Shown here: in pieces, positions 21,334 to 33,200 of the stretch
How the letters are laid out: the number at the start of each line of letters is the position of its first letter
Position numbering within the stretch: position 1 is the stretch's first letter
Source of the DNA: Phoronis australis
Lineage: Eukaryota > Phoronida > Phoronidae
Direction: 5' to 3'
NCBI GenBank assembly: GCA_002633005.1
Contig: NMRA01000013.1
Location: 1,392,618-1,456,617, forward strand
DNA length: 64,000 nt
Position numbers and translations under genes: made by a program
The notes under the pieces: model-generated
What the model was told of the DNA's origin: nothing
Seen by the model: the letters and a program-made list of their open reading frames with translations, nothing else
The model's database searches: none

Positions 21334-22186
21334 AGAAGCAAGTGCATCTTTAAGTGTGGCGGCAGCAGATCGCCAAGCACAACTGTCGAAAAAAAGATGC
21401 GACAAAACCATGCTGAAACGGACTATGACTTTAAGGTATGGTAAACTGGGAAAGGATAAAACCATAACGGAGGTTGCCAAGGACGCTTTTGATGAATCAG
21501 TTCTCGTTTCCGATGCAGACACTGTGACGGAAACTGTTTGCGGAACTGATGTTCCAGGCGAAGTTACGCAGGGATTGTGACGTTCAGGGCGTGTGTCAAA
21601 TCCCCAGATTAGATTAGAGTTGTAGCTAGTTCGAACTTAAGAAAGGGGAAGTTGTAGTAACTGTCTTGATAAACCATTGTATAGTGGGCATGTTTTCAGT
21701 CTAGTCATGTGTTGTTAGTGACCTCGTGTTTCATTTCAGTCGGCTGTTTTCACCGATGACATGAAAGGCTGGCCTCTGGTGATATACAGGGATATTTTTA
21801 ATTATCAGGTGCTTTCGAAAGCGGTTGGCGGTGGTGCAACGAAGAACTTTAAAAGCCTGCAGTGGTATGAATATTTTCAAAGTGGTCAAATCGGCAAAGT
21901 TATGCACTACACGTTGGAAAAGTTTGGAATAACAGTTGTGCAAGGTGAAGTCACTACCGACCAGAGCAGTGAAAAGAATATACAGCACGGGTAGAGTGTG
22001 ATGGCTCTGGAAATATAATAACAAGACACTGTTCATGCACCGCAGGCCTCGGCAAGAGTTGTAGCCATGTGGGTGCCTCAAGGAACAATATGACGGGACT
22101 AACCTGTACTGACGAGAAACTGAAGTGCAATTCGGCCACTAAAAAAAGTTGAGCCAAAAGCATCGCAAAATATATCATTTACACAC
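21334..22186 (+). pseudogene. SWIM zinc-finger protein of the invertebrate YqaJ-associated type, broken
   Basis: The frame from 21741 reads GWPLVIYRDIFNYQVLS then FKSLQWYEYFQSGQI, the block that precedes the SWIM finger in a large family of invertebrate proteins that often also carry a YqaJ nuclease domain. After a stop at 21992 and a frame change, 22030-22068 encodes CSCTAGLGKSCSH, an exact C-x-C-x7-C-x-H SWIM motif. Next comes GLTCTDEKLKCN and, after an A-run frameshift, KKVEPKAS, also family-typical. A candidate upstream exon (AG at 21333, donor near 21425) is open but unrecognised. No YqaJ domain is seen. Two frameshifts and a stop make it a pseudogene; sequencing error in the A-run is possible for one of them. 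Confidence 0.65.
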
Positions 22187-22329
22187 AACACTGACAGCAC
22201 TTTGAACTCAGAGGGAGGTAACAATGTAACAAACGCTTTGTTGTCGCCCAGTGCGTAACTCATGAACAGTTTGCAAGGACTGTACAAGAATCACTGTTGA
22301 TGGCACAGTTTGAAATTTAAAACACTACG

Positions 22330-24306
22330 GTGAATACCAGTTACACAGTAACACCAGCTGCTGAGCAAAGTACGGAATCGGTGCATGATGGTGACCACTT
22401 ATTACATGGTGGCAATGGCGGGTCAGTGGTAAACGATTTTGGAGTGCTGGGATGGTGAACACTAACTAAGTCTTAAAAAGAGACGACCCAGAAAGGCGAG
22501 GTACAGAAAATTCAGTCTTTGTTAAATATGCATACACTGGTTTTAAACATGCATTGATGAACTTCATCTCTAGTTTAATAACTAGGAAATTGAAAGAGTT
22601 AGTTTATTCAGTTTAGTATTTGGTGTTACCATCAACGACAACCTGTAATGGAATTCACACGTATACAATGCTGAGAAAGATGAGCAATGTCTGTGGTGTT
22701 CTTAATAACATTACACATTTCTTGTCCTTTGAAACTTTTGAAAACTTTATACAATGGTCTTATCCTTCATCAAATTCATTATGAAATTTTGCTATGTGCG
22801 AATATCATAGAATATTCAAATGAGGCTATTCGGAGAATTCTCCACGCGGTGTCGCTGCTGTACTAGTGGTGATTAAAGTGTGCATGCATCGCTGTCTGCA
22901 TGTAAACAACTGGTAAAAGATGGAATTGTTATCAAAATACGTCATCGCGCTAAGCCTTATTACAGATATTTTCCGAGGTGCAAGTCTTCGACAGGTGGCC
23001 ACAAATTTCCAAAAGACCTAAGTTTACTATATTCGTGGACAATTGCAGTCACAAGGGTCAACCAACTGACAAAAACTATGTGGATGCTGAAGCCCCTTGT
23101 GCACTCTATGCATTTCCTTTTACTTGGTAAGTTTTCAGCAATCAGTTTCTATTGACATCGATCGGTGATGTTATCCCCACCAGTAACCCCACTGAATAAC
23201 GGGTTTATTGAGTGGAGCCAAGTGTTTCTTTTCGGAAACTCACCAGGGACTCGGATGCCGGGTAGGCTAGCAGCACATATTCATATTGTCCTTGGTAGGA
23301 TTATGCCCAATGTACGATCTGTATGGTACGTGACACTCAGAAGTCAACGGTGACTTTTCACAGCAGTTTCTCTTCAAAAATATGCTGTGTCCAATGAAAT
23401 TCTATAGATGAGTGAGTTTCCTTATTATATAGCGGACCCCACCCCCAGGACTACCAGATTAGTTACCGAATTAACATGAATAAGCCTTAATTTCGTAACA
23501 TTGCATTGCAATAAAAATTTACACAAAGAATGAATTTTGCTTGTTGAGATCAGATTGAAGCACATTTTAAGTGTCATGAAAAGTACACATTGTTCAATCA
23601 ATTTTAGCCTGTTTCACATATTTTAATTCAGACATTAAATAAGACTTGGGTACAAAGATTATTAGTTTCTACATATAAACATGAAGATGAAACGTCAAGT
23701 AGGTTCTGCCTTACAAAAGTAGTTTGTCTTGCGTTTTCTTTTATAATTTGCTAATATTTCTCCCACTATTCTGTTACAGGTGAGAGAAAACAACTGAAAC
23801 CAACTGCCTCACCATCTCTTTTACCTTTGGAGAAAGTGAAAAGCAATCCTTCAGCAATAACCTGAAAGAAATGAACCTAATTAAAATATTCAGCACTTGA
23901 TATGCCTGATTACGGACTCCATTGCAATGTTGTTTCTTTGTATGTATGTGCTTGTTCAGTTTGCCATTTTGTTTTTAAAAACACTGATAATTGTTTGGAA
24001 TCTTGTGCATAGCAGATACTTATCGAGCTAGCTACAATTGAAAACATAGTATTACTTTTCTTGCATGTGTAACTTTTGTTCATAGACAAGTTAACACAAA
24101 CCATCAAATTGTTCAAAGGCGTTCTTGAAAAAGCTCTAAAAATAATTACACACACAAACAAATCAAATGCAAACAAAGGAAATACTTCATTTTGATCGAT
24201 GAACATTTCTATAGGTCTACAGGAAAATGGCAATTCACAAATGTATTCGGTAATCACTTCAGCTTTATCAAGAATAAGCACAACTGCACTGTATGGGGCT
24301 TTAAAA
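22330..24306. other. No recognisable gene
   Basis: Only short ORFs without family features (for example 22880-23155 and 23165-23353). No clear inverted-repeat element or conserved splice pair was found. Confidence 0.45.
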
Positions 24307-25671
24307 TAGTTTCGTTTTATTCGGTCTTCTCAATTTCAGATACATTTGATGTCTTCAGACATATATAAAGATTATTTGTGGATGGGGAGTTTGCCATTGA
24401 CTTGTCGAAGAGTCCAGTGTAACAGAGAAATAATGGAATCCATAAAAAGGCATCAAAAAGACTGTGTCAAGTCCTACAATAGACATCGCTGGAGATGCAG
24501 ATATATCTGTTGGCAACTGAACCTGGACCAGCACTCAGCTTGAGGAGTCCATTCAGAAATCGGGTCTGTGAGAGATGTCGGAAAGGTGTGGTGGTCGTGT
24601 GACAGGACACTGAGCCTCGACATGGGTGGTACTCGATAACACGATGGGAGTGCAGGCAATGTCAAAGCACGCCGCATGAGGCATGGACTTTTACCTCCCG
24701 TCAGAGTGGAAAGTTTTTCGAGATTAACCATGCCTCTTTGCTGGGAATGCGCCGTTGTTCGCGGAAGAAACTCACAAATACGTCGCTTGAACAAATCGTT
24801 CCACAGACCGAGCGATGCATGAGGGCTCCAAAAGAAAGTGAGAGCGATGTCAGACGTGGACAAAGGACAGACCTTAGTCTGTGCCGTTACTGAGGACGGT
24901 TCATGGTTCACAAGAACGGGAAATTCTAGGCACGGTTTCGTAGGTGTGATAGCGGTGGACACTGGAGAAATTTTGTCATTACAGCTATGTACAATCACTG
25001 CAACAACTGTGAGGAGTTCAAAGCTCAGTCCCACACTGCTGCTGAAGAAATGAAATTCGAAACGGAACATTTTGAGCAGTGCTGACTAAATCACGACAGG
25101 AGCGCTCAAGCCATGGAAGCAGCCGGGGCACTCGAGTGCTTCTCACGTTCAGTGGAAAAATACAACCTCAGGTACAACCCATTCGTGGGAGATGGTGATA
25201 GCGCTGCATTTTCAAAAATAAAAATGTGAAATGCTATGCGACCAACACTTTGAACACAACAAAGAAGAGTGCGACTAGGACACATGAAAAAAGAATGTCT
25301 TGCTATCATGTTTTTCAACGAAGGACACAGACGTGATGTCGGTGTCTACTGCTACAAAGAAAGTGCATTCGGTTATAACATAACAATGCTTCACGCACAT
25401 TGATAATGAACAGCTGCATAAGTGTAAGAAAGCAAACAGTAGTGAGAATAAGGAAAAAACCAAGAAAAAATGAACTCCAAGCTGAAACAGTTGGACACTT
25501 GTAGAAAGAAAGAGGGTACGGTGCAATATAAGTCGTGTGCATTTTATGCTAGTTGGGAAGACATGGGATAAACTTATCTTATCACAAGTTTTCATACTTC
25601 TGCGAGTTAGCAGCTTACCTAGAATTCGGGCTCACAAGTTCCATAATTTGGATTATCATTTTACGTTATCG
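24307..25671 (+). pseudogene. Mutator-like (MULE) transposase fragment, copy A
   Basis: Translated in pieces across frames it gives an RTGNSRHGFVGVIAVDTGEI block, then NHDRSAQAMEAAGALE and VEKYNLRYNPFVGDGDS. The order (Trp/Arg-Gly catalytic start, VDTG, C-x2-C, NH..S..AMEA.GA, SVEKY.LRY, GDGDS) is that of the Mutator-like transposase domain common in marine invertebrate genomes. Several stops and frame changes interrupt it. The segment is repeated at 27322-28624 with scattered substitutions and small indels. The two copies flank the broken piggyBac. Confidence 0.75.
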
Positions 25672-25928
25672 TTTCGATACTAAACCATCACTTAATATTT
25701 ACCTTCAAAGACTAACCAAACTACTGAAGTGATAAAATCCTGTTTGTTTGTTATGTGATTTAGATTTGACTACCGAGAGCTCTATTTCCTGGACACATAA
25801 TGAGGCATGAAACATGCGGAATGGCTGTACTTTATACAACACAAGTGTTATAGGTTTATTTCGATTTAAAGAGTTCCTACCACGACCTTGTCTCTCAAAA
25901 AGTTTTTTTTTAATACGTATTAAGAGAT

Positions 25929-27250
25929 TTAACCCTAGTCCTGCTAACCCCAAGCTTCTCCAGTTTCAAAATTCCAGTCTGACTGGCTAATGCCGGAGGC
26001 CTCCGGCTACCAAGCATTGATCTAAGTAGGTCAAACTCAATTCAATAATAACAGCCAATCAGAAAATTTAAAAGGGCTTATTTTGGTTGGGATGCTTAGA
26101 GACAAGCATAAGATGGTAAGTATTCATAAAAGACCGTTTGTGATTGGCTAATTTAGACGCATTCCTCAATTGTTCATTGATAAAATATTTCCGCTTTTAA
26201 AAATGGCGTCTTACTTACCTGAATTTGAAAACTGCTACGAAATCTTTAATGATGCTGAAAGTGAAGAGGAATTCGAAGGATTTGAGGACGAAATTAATGA
26301 AGATTCGTCCGATGACGATCTCGACTTACCTGCTGGCTCCAAAGCCGAATGGGTTGAAGGCGATCGCGAGCCCGCCGATTTCGGGTTTTCCGCGACTCCC
26401 AGTTTGGCCACGGGAATACACCTGCCAGAAGATCCCCAGCCGCTTGATTTTTTTAAGTTGTTCATCACCGACAATTTTAAAGAAATGGCCTATGAAACCA
26501 ACAGATACGCGGCTGACGAACTCTCTAAAAATCAGGATAGGATGAAGGAGAATTCCCGGCTTTAAGGAAGAGGCGAGACATGACCTTGCAGATAATGAAG
26601 GTGTTTCTTGCTATGACCATCGCGATGGGACTAGTTGTCCAGCTAGATTTGTCTTCTTACTGGACAACTGATGAAGTTTGTGACAGAGACACCTTTCTTT
26701 CGAAAATGTATGTCCAGGGACAGATTTTCGCTGCTGATGTCTTTTTTCACCTGGCAGATAATGCCAACCAAATTCGCCGTGGCCTACCTGGATTTAACCC
26801 ATTATATAAGCTTGGATCATTATACCAGAACATTATTTCTCGCTTTCATTCTGTATATACACCTCATCAGCAGCTCTCATTAGACGAAGGAATGGTGCCT
26901 TGGAAAGGGAATTTATCTTTTCGTGTTTATAATTCCGACAAACCAAAAAAGTATGGAATAAAAGCCTACATAATATGTGATGCAGTAACTGGATATTGTT
27001 CAAAATTCAAACTGTATGCTTCCAAAAGCGAAACACCCCCTTCTGAAGACGGAGCAACATATGACCTGGTAATGGATTTAATGCGAGGATACTTTGGACT
27101 AGGCTGTATTTCATTCATGGATAATTATTATAGTTCAATTAAACTTTATAAAGATCTGTGGGATACTGCAACCATGACTAAGGTATACCAACAGTATGGA
27201 AACAAATGAGCCTTAGGCAGTCGCTGAAAAGTTTCAAGTTTCACCTCCAG
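25929..27250 (+). mobile_element. piggyBac-like transposon, 3'-truncated
   Basis: TTAA at 25929-25932 is followed by CCCTAGTCCTGC, a typical piggyBac left end. A perfect GCCGGAGGCCTCCGGC palindrome at 25992-26007 forms a subterminal hairpin. The transposase remnant follows. No matching right end (GGG-TTAA) is seen before the MULE copy at 27322, so the 3' end is lost and its limit is approximate. Confidence 0.7.
26170..27209 (+). pseudogene. piggyBac transposase (DDE_Tnp_1_7), frameshifted and truncated
   Basis: The first part (26170-26565, start perhaps at the Met in KMASYLPEF) is acidic, as piggyBac N-termini are, and ends with DFFKLFITDNFKEMAYETNR. After a frame change near 26570 comes FLAMTIAMGLVVQ, SSYWTTDEV and then, past another frame change near 26690-26750 (FFRKCMSRDRF in frame 2), FADNANQIR-type sequence. 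The catalytic triad regions are all present: LSLDEGMVPWKG, IICDAVTGYCS and ISFMDNYYSS. The frame then stops at 27207, well short of the Cys-rich C-terminal domain. At least two frameshifts plus truncation mean no active enzyme. Confidence 0.85.
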
Positions 27251-27321
27251 AAGCTGCAGTAGCTGCACCCCCAGAACCCGTTTTTGAGAAGGTATTCCAG
27301 GCAATCTTCCAATACACGAGG

Positions 27322-28624
27322 TAGTTTCGTTTTATTTGGTCTTCTCAATTTCAAATACATTTGATGTTTTCAGACATATATAAAGATTATTCGTGGATGG
27401 GGAGTTTGCCATTGACTTGTCGAAGAGTCCAGTGAAACAGAGAAATAATGGAATCCATAAAAAGGCATCAAAAAGACTGTGTCAAGTCCTACCAAAGACA
27501 TCGCTGGAGATGCAGATATATCTGTTGGCAACTGAACCTGGACCAGCACTCAGCTTGAGTCCGTTCAGAAATCAGGTGTGTGTGAAAGATGTCGGAAAGG
27601 TGTGGTTGTCGACATGGTTGGTGTTCTATTCCACGATTGGAGTGAATGCACTGTCAAAGCACACTGGGTGAGGCATGGACTTCTACCCGCCATCAGAGTG
27701 GAAAGTTTTTCGAGATTAACCATGCCTCTTTGCTGGGAATGCGTCGTTGGTCATGGCAGGAACTCACAAAAGTTCCATAGAGCGAGCAATGCCTGAGGGC
27801 TCCAGCAGAAAAAGTGAGAGCGATGTCGGACGTGCACAAAAGACAGACCTTAGTCTGTGCCGTTACAGAGGACGGTTCATGGCTCACAAGAACTGGGAAA
27901 TTCTAGGCATGGTTTTGTAGGTGTGATAGTGGTGGACACTGGAGAAATTTTGTCATTACAGTCATGTACAATCACTGCAACAACTGCGAGGAATTCAAAG
28001 CTCAGCCCAACACTGCTGGTGAAGAAATGGAATTTGAAACAGAACATTTTGAACAGTGCCGACTAAATCACGACAGGAGCGCTCAAGCCATGGAAGCAGC
28101 CGGGGCACTCGAGTGTTTCTCATGTTTAGTGGAGAAATACAATCTCAGATACAACCCATTCGTGGGAGATGGTGATAGCGCTGCGTTTTCAAAAATAAAA
28201 ACGTGAAATGCTATACAGCCAAAAAAGAAGAGTACATATGACCCGTGAAAAAAGAATGCGTCTTGCTATAATGTTTTTCAATGAAGCACACACAGACGTG
28301 AAGTCGTCTACTGCTACAAAGAAAGTGCATTCAGTTTTGCTTCACGCACATTGATAATGAACGGCTGCATACGTGTAAGAAAGCGAACAGTAGTCAGAAT
28401 AAGGAAGAAACAAAGAAAAAATGAACTCCAAGCTGAAACAGTTGGACACTTGTAGAAAGAAAGAGTACTGTGCAATATAAGTCGGGTGCATTTTATGCTA
28501 GTTGGGATAAACTGATCACAAGTTTTCAGAGCTTTTCAGAGAGTGCAGCTTTCCTTGAATTCGGGCTTTGAAGTAAAATTTTGATCACAAGTTCCATAAT
28601 TTGGATTATCATTTTACGTTATCG
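27322..28624 (+). pseudogene. Mutator-like (MULE) transposase fragment, copy B
   Basis: Colinear with 24307-25671 from TAGTTTCGTTTTAT to CATTTTACGTTATCG. It keeps a longer clean stretch: C-x2-C (NHCNNCEEFKAQ), NHDRSAQAMEAAGALECFSC, VEKYNLRYNPFVGDGDSAAF and then FSKIKT before a stop at 28204. The catalytic-type GDGDS is at about 28164-28178. Upstream frames are broken. The two copies diverge moderately, so the duplication is not recent or the copies inserted separately. Confidence 0.75.
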
Positions 28625-30268
28625 GTGAAGTCTTCTCCAACAGCAACAAACTGGGTATGCGGTAATGAATACATCATTGACCAAACTTAGAACATGACAG
28701 CAGAAAGTCACAGCGGCAACCAGAATGAAAGAATTGGTTTTAGTTATTTCATAAGTATTTTCCTTTGCACTAGCAAGAACGGATTTTGCTGCGTAGCATA
28801 GTTACAAATCCTTACTCATTTAGACTAGGAGACCACAGCAGAAGGCAAAAAGTACTCGCAACTCGTACACAAATTGGTGCTTAATATGCTGCAGGAAGGA
28901 CTTCAGAATATTGCAATATGAATCAAACAAGGAGTGCGGTGACATATGTTATTTGTTTTATGTTTTAGTTGTTTCCATCCTGTTTTAATAAGTCTTCCAG
29001 AGTTATTTCCCTTACCTATTTTGCAGTAGTTAGTCCATCTTGCATTGTTTTGATTAGCGTTTTCTTCTTTTGTCTTCAGAAGCCTCTGTTTATTCATTCA
29101 ACCAATCAGACTTCAACACATTGTTTTTATTTCGCCAACTGAGTTTCAATCTCCAGTCTCTTTTATCAACAATGCATAGACACACTAAAATATGTGTCTC
29201 ACACGCAACAATAAAACACTAAATGGAAATTAAGCATGCCTACACTTTTAGAAATTAATGAGTCTTAGTTGAAATGCCTCACTTTGGAACTGTTTATTAA
29301 ACACAAATAAGTGTTGTATGTCAGAATACAGAATGATGAACTTCTGAAGACTAGGGTAATAAAACTGTAGAGATTCTCAATATTTCTTTAGTACACGGAA
29401 AAAGAATTTCAGACTACAAACGTCTCTGCTATAGATGCTTACTCATCCAGCCTCCTTCAAAATATGCAACGGGAGAAAATGAAACACCAGTGGGATTTCA
29501 GATCTGCTAGGCAAAATTAAACAAAATGTGAACAACACTATTTTACTTTAACCGTCTCTATATGTGAGTTGACAAGATTTAGAGTTATCCTGAACCATCT
29601 GCCACAACCAAGTTTGAGATAGCAGATATGCAGCAGACCTGCGTTATCAAAAAAACAAGTTCTGAATGTTTCTCATTCGATGAATGATAAATTCATTAAG
29701 GCAAAAGAATATGATTACAATGATTTGTTGTGTTAATATTATTTTCGTGAAATGCTGATATTCAACATTCCTGCCATGCTTTAGTGCATAAATGTCAAAG
29801 ATCTAACCCGTAATTGTTATCACTAACAACTAAGCAATGACTTGATGACTGTGATTGCAAATCCTTATTCAGCATTCTACTTTACACTGTTTTCAAATGG
29901 TACACATATCGATTCATGGGACAGTCACCTTGGAAAATGGCTATCATGGACTTATAGGAATATAGTAGCCCCATTTCTCCACTAATTTTCAACGTCAAGA
30001 TTCATATTGCCCAATTTGAAGATGGAAGTGTGTCATATGGTGGCTGTCTTAAAAAATGACCACCAGCCGGCCTATTCCTCATATTCCTGCAGTTACAAGG
30101 GACTGATTTGAGTGGAACCCACAATAAATCCACAAAACGATACACAACGAAACAAAAAACTTGCATGTTATCTCAACAATTACAGCTCACATTGACATTC
30201 ACTTGCTTATCAAACTATCTTACAGCTTCAGATGACTAAATGTCTTCGGCTGAATGAAATCTTTTAGA
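28625..30268. other. Intergenic DNA and probable THOC7 3' UTR
   Basis: No exon or transposon ORF recognised. The part nearest 30268 should be the 3' UTR of THOC7, which is read leftward; I could not pick a polyadenylation signal with confidence. Confidence 0.4.
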
Positions 30269-33200
30269 TCAACTGACATCCATGCCACCTTCTTCTTTCT
30301 GTTCATCTTCTGCAATGACAATAGCTATTGATAACGTTATAAGCCAAGTGAGCAGGCTGACCAATGCACATTTTGTTATTGAAGCACTTCAAACCAAAAG
30401 TCGTGAACACTGTATTAACTGCAAGTTGTGTTGACTTGCAGAATTAGCCAATGGTCAAGTCGCGAATTCAACTCTCATCTCATACAGAGGTAAAAACCGA
30501 CTACGTTTTGGAAAGGTTAAGCCACTAGTTTCTGAGTCAAGTCAAGACAAGAAAAGAATGACATATGGAGTCATACTAAGCTTGCCCGTCAGCAATGACC
30601 TGTACACAGATAACGAAAATTTATGCATGCGCACTCTAGAGCATGGATTCGTAGAATTCAAGTCATCCAATCCAGAATCATGACTTGTCGCACAGGTGAT
30701 CGTCTGCTCAGTAGGCTGCCAGTTCATATTGGATAGATGACAACTATTTGTTCACTTTTACGGTAAACTGAATTTGGTATCGCTTAAAATGCAACCATGA
30801 GGTGATCTCTGTATATCGGATGTTCTAATACACAGACTTCACTGTTTTGGATGACCCGTATTCTTTGTGTACTTTGTATTTTATCCCCCAATACAAGACT
30901 GAACAGTAATTAGCTACTCGGTAATAACCCATATGGTTATTTCCCAGGGATGTAACGATTTGGTGGGACAACGTGATGGGCTTACTGCCGTATTCGGTAA
31001 CAGGCGCTCACATGTGTAGTTTGATCCACTGGGCGGCATAACGATGACCGACATCAAGCACAAAGAAAAATGAGTATTTTCAGTTTAATTTGTTTTGTGG
31101 GTTTTGTAATGTTTATTGCTCAACATGTGAGATTAATATATTATTACATGTCTTCAACAGTTATTTATGAACGAAGACCCTCAACGGACTTGGATGAATT
31201 ATCAACTGAGGGGTGCCACGCAGTCTTTAGACACGGGAAATAATTGCCTCGTGTTTTCCGTAAAAAGGTCAAGTGCAACTTAATGTAAAACTTTTCTGGC
31301 AGGTAAATGGCGAATGACCAAACTATCTTTCATGTAAAATAGTCATAAGGTCAATAGTAATGGGAAAAGTGTCCTATGCATGCCTAGCTGTGTGGGTAAT
31401 AATGCTACAATGTCAGAATAAGTTAGAGTAGTGCATAATAATTGTAAGATGTGTCAGCTATTACCCATTGGGCTGCAGTTTCGCTAAGTAAAATGACAAC
31501 CTATGAATCTCAACCAAATGCATTCAATCTTTAAAAAAATGAGTTTTAAGCTTTTCATCAAACCGAAATCAAACTGAGTAGGTTAAAAAGTGACTACAGT
31601 AGCTAAAGAACGTACTCTGATATTAAAAAAATTGACATCGGAAATTGACAAAAGCATAGACAGCTATTGCGAAAATGAACCTATCTTTCTAAACCTCTCA
31701 ACCCAACAGTCACCAACCGACAAAGGTGAAGCGTTGCTGAGATATAAGGAAAAAAACTTACCATCTAGGATTCGTTGCATTTCATGAATGGCAGATATGA
31801 GAACATGGAACTGTTTTCGACGAAGATCAAGCTGCAGAAGGAAATAGATAGCTTATAACATAACTGTGAAATGGGCAACTTGATATTCACTATGTGGAGC
31901 TAATAAATTAAGAGCAATTCCATATAAAAACCAGATGGTGGGCTATATATGCCAAATCACCAATTTTTTTGAAACTTAGCACATCAGCTGGCCTTGTCAA
32001 AAGAAACCTGAGCCTGAATTTTTAAGAGTTTCCGAGTTTTTTTTAACCCTTTTTACGACCACTTTATACTTTTTCTGAAAAATAGCAAATAATAGTACTT
32101 GGAAGTAGGTAACATTTTGTCAGCAACAGCACATCATCGCTTCACGCTATTGAAAAAAATAACTATATAGCAGAAAGGAGAAAGAATAACATACAAGAAA
32201 AACTAGTTCGGGTGGATTTATTGATTTTTTATGTCCTCCCATTTTAGTCTACAAAAACATCATTTTCACTACTTATTATTAAGGCCATTTTTACGCATTT
32301 TTATCACTCTCCCAAATCTATATCGGATTCTTTTGGAACATGAGTTAACTTCCATCTGTTACTGCTGTCTTTGTTCAGGCCAACGCAAGAATAAAAAATC
32401 TTGTCTCTTTNNNNNNNATGTCAAACTTTGTCACCAGTTTTCCAAGTCTGATTTTTTGCTGTTCAAAAAATGCAGTTTTACTGACATGAAAAAATGCAAA
32501 ATATGCCTTTATAGCCAAATAGGTCATATCTCGGTAACCAAAGGTCATTGAGTGCAAATATTGCAGCTGTGTACTTTGGGCCAGCATCCCAACACATGCA
32601 CAAAGTATTAGCTCTGTATGAATTTTTGAGTATATAGTGATTTTTCATTTTCATATGGTTTTTATATGGAATCATTCTTAAGGTCTTAGTGACATGAATA
32701 AATTGAATACAGCAAGCAGTTCAGTTCATGTGCAAGGGAGCATTTGTGTGACAACAAACCCACGTATTTCTCAACTGCAAACATGTCTACAAGCAATATT
32801 GCTTCACTAGACACCTAGTGAATTTCAAACTCCCCATTGTTGACTAGATTCAAAAGCATACTCAACAGCAGAGTCTACAAAGGATTTTCCTCATTCATCC
32901 ATCGTTTTGCTCCATACTTTAAACATACCAGCATGCATCAACAATGTCAATTCCACGTTTTTCCATAGCTGATAACCTAATAAGAGTTCATTCCAATCTT
33001 TTTGCAACCTAAGACTTGTGTCAATCTCTCCAGCCTCTACAACGTAATATTTCAGTACAGGTCTACAGATTTCTAAGCTAGCATACAGCTGAGGTACATT
33101 TGGTCTCGGTTCACACTTAGTATTCACGCCGTTGGTAAAATTATTGAGTCGTATGATGGTACACATTACCTTTTCTTCAATGCTGGTCTTGGATTCCCTG

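Noticed and set aside
22880-23155. 91-codon ORF as a further exon of the SWIM-type gene
   Set aside because: No family motif and no matching splice phase with the upstream remnant could be shown.
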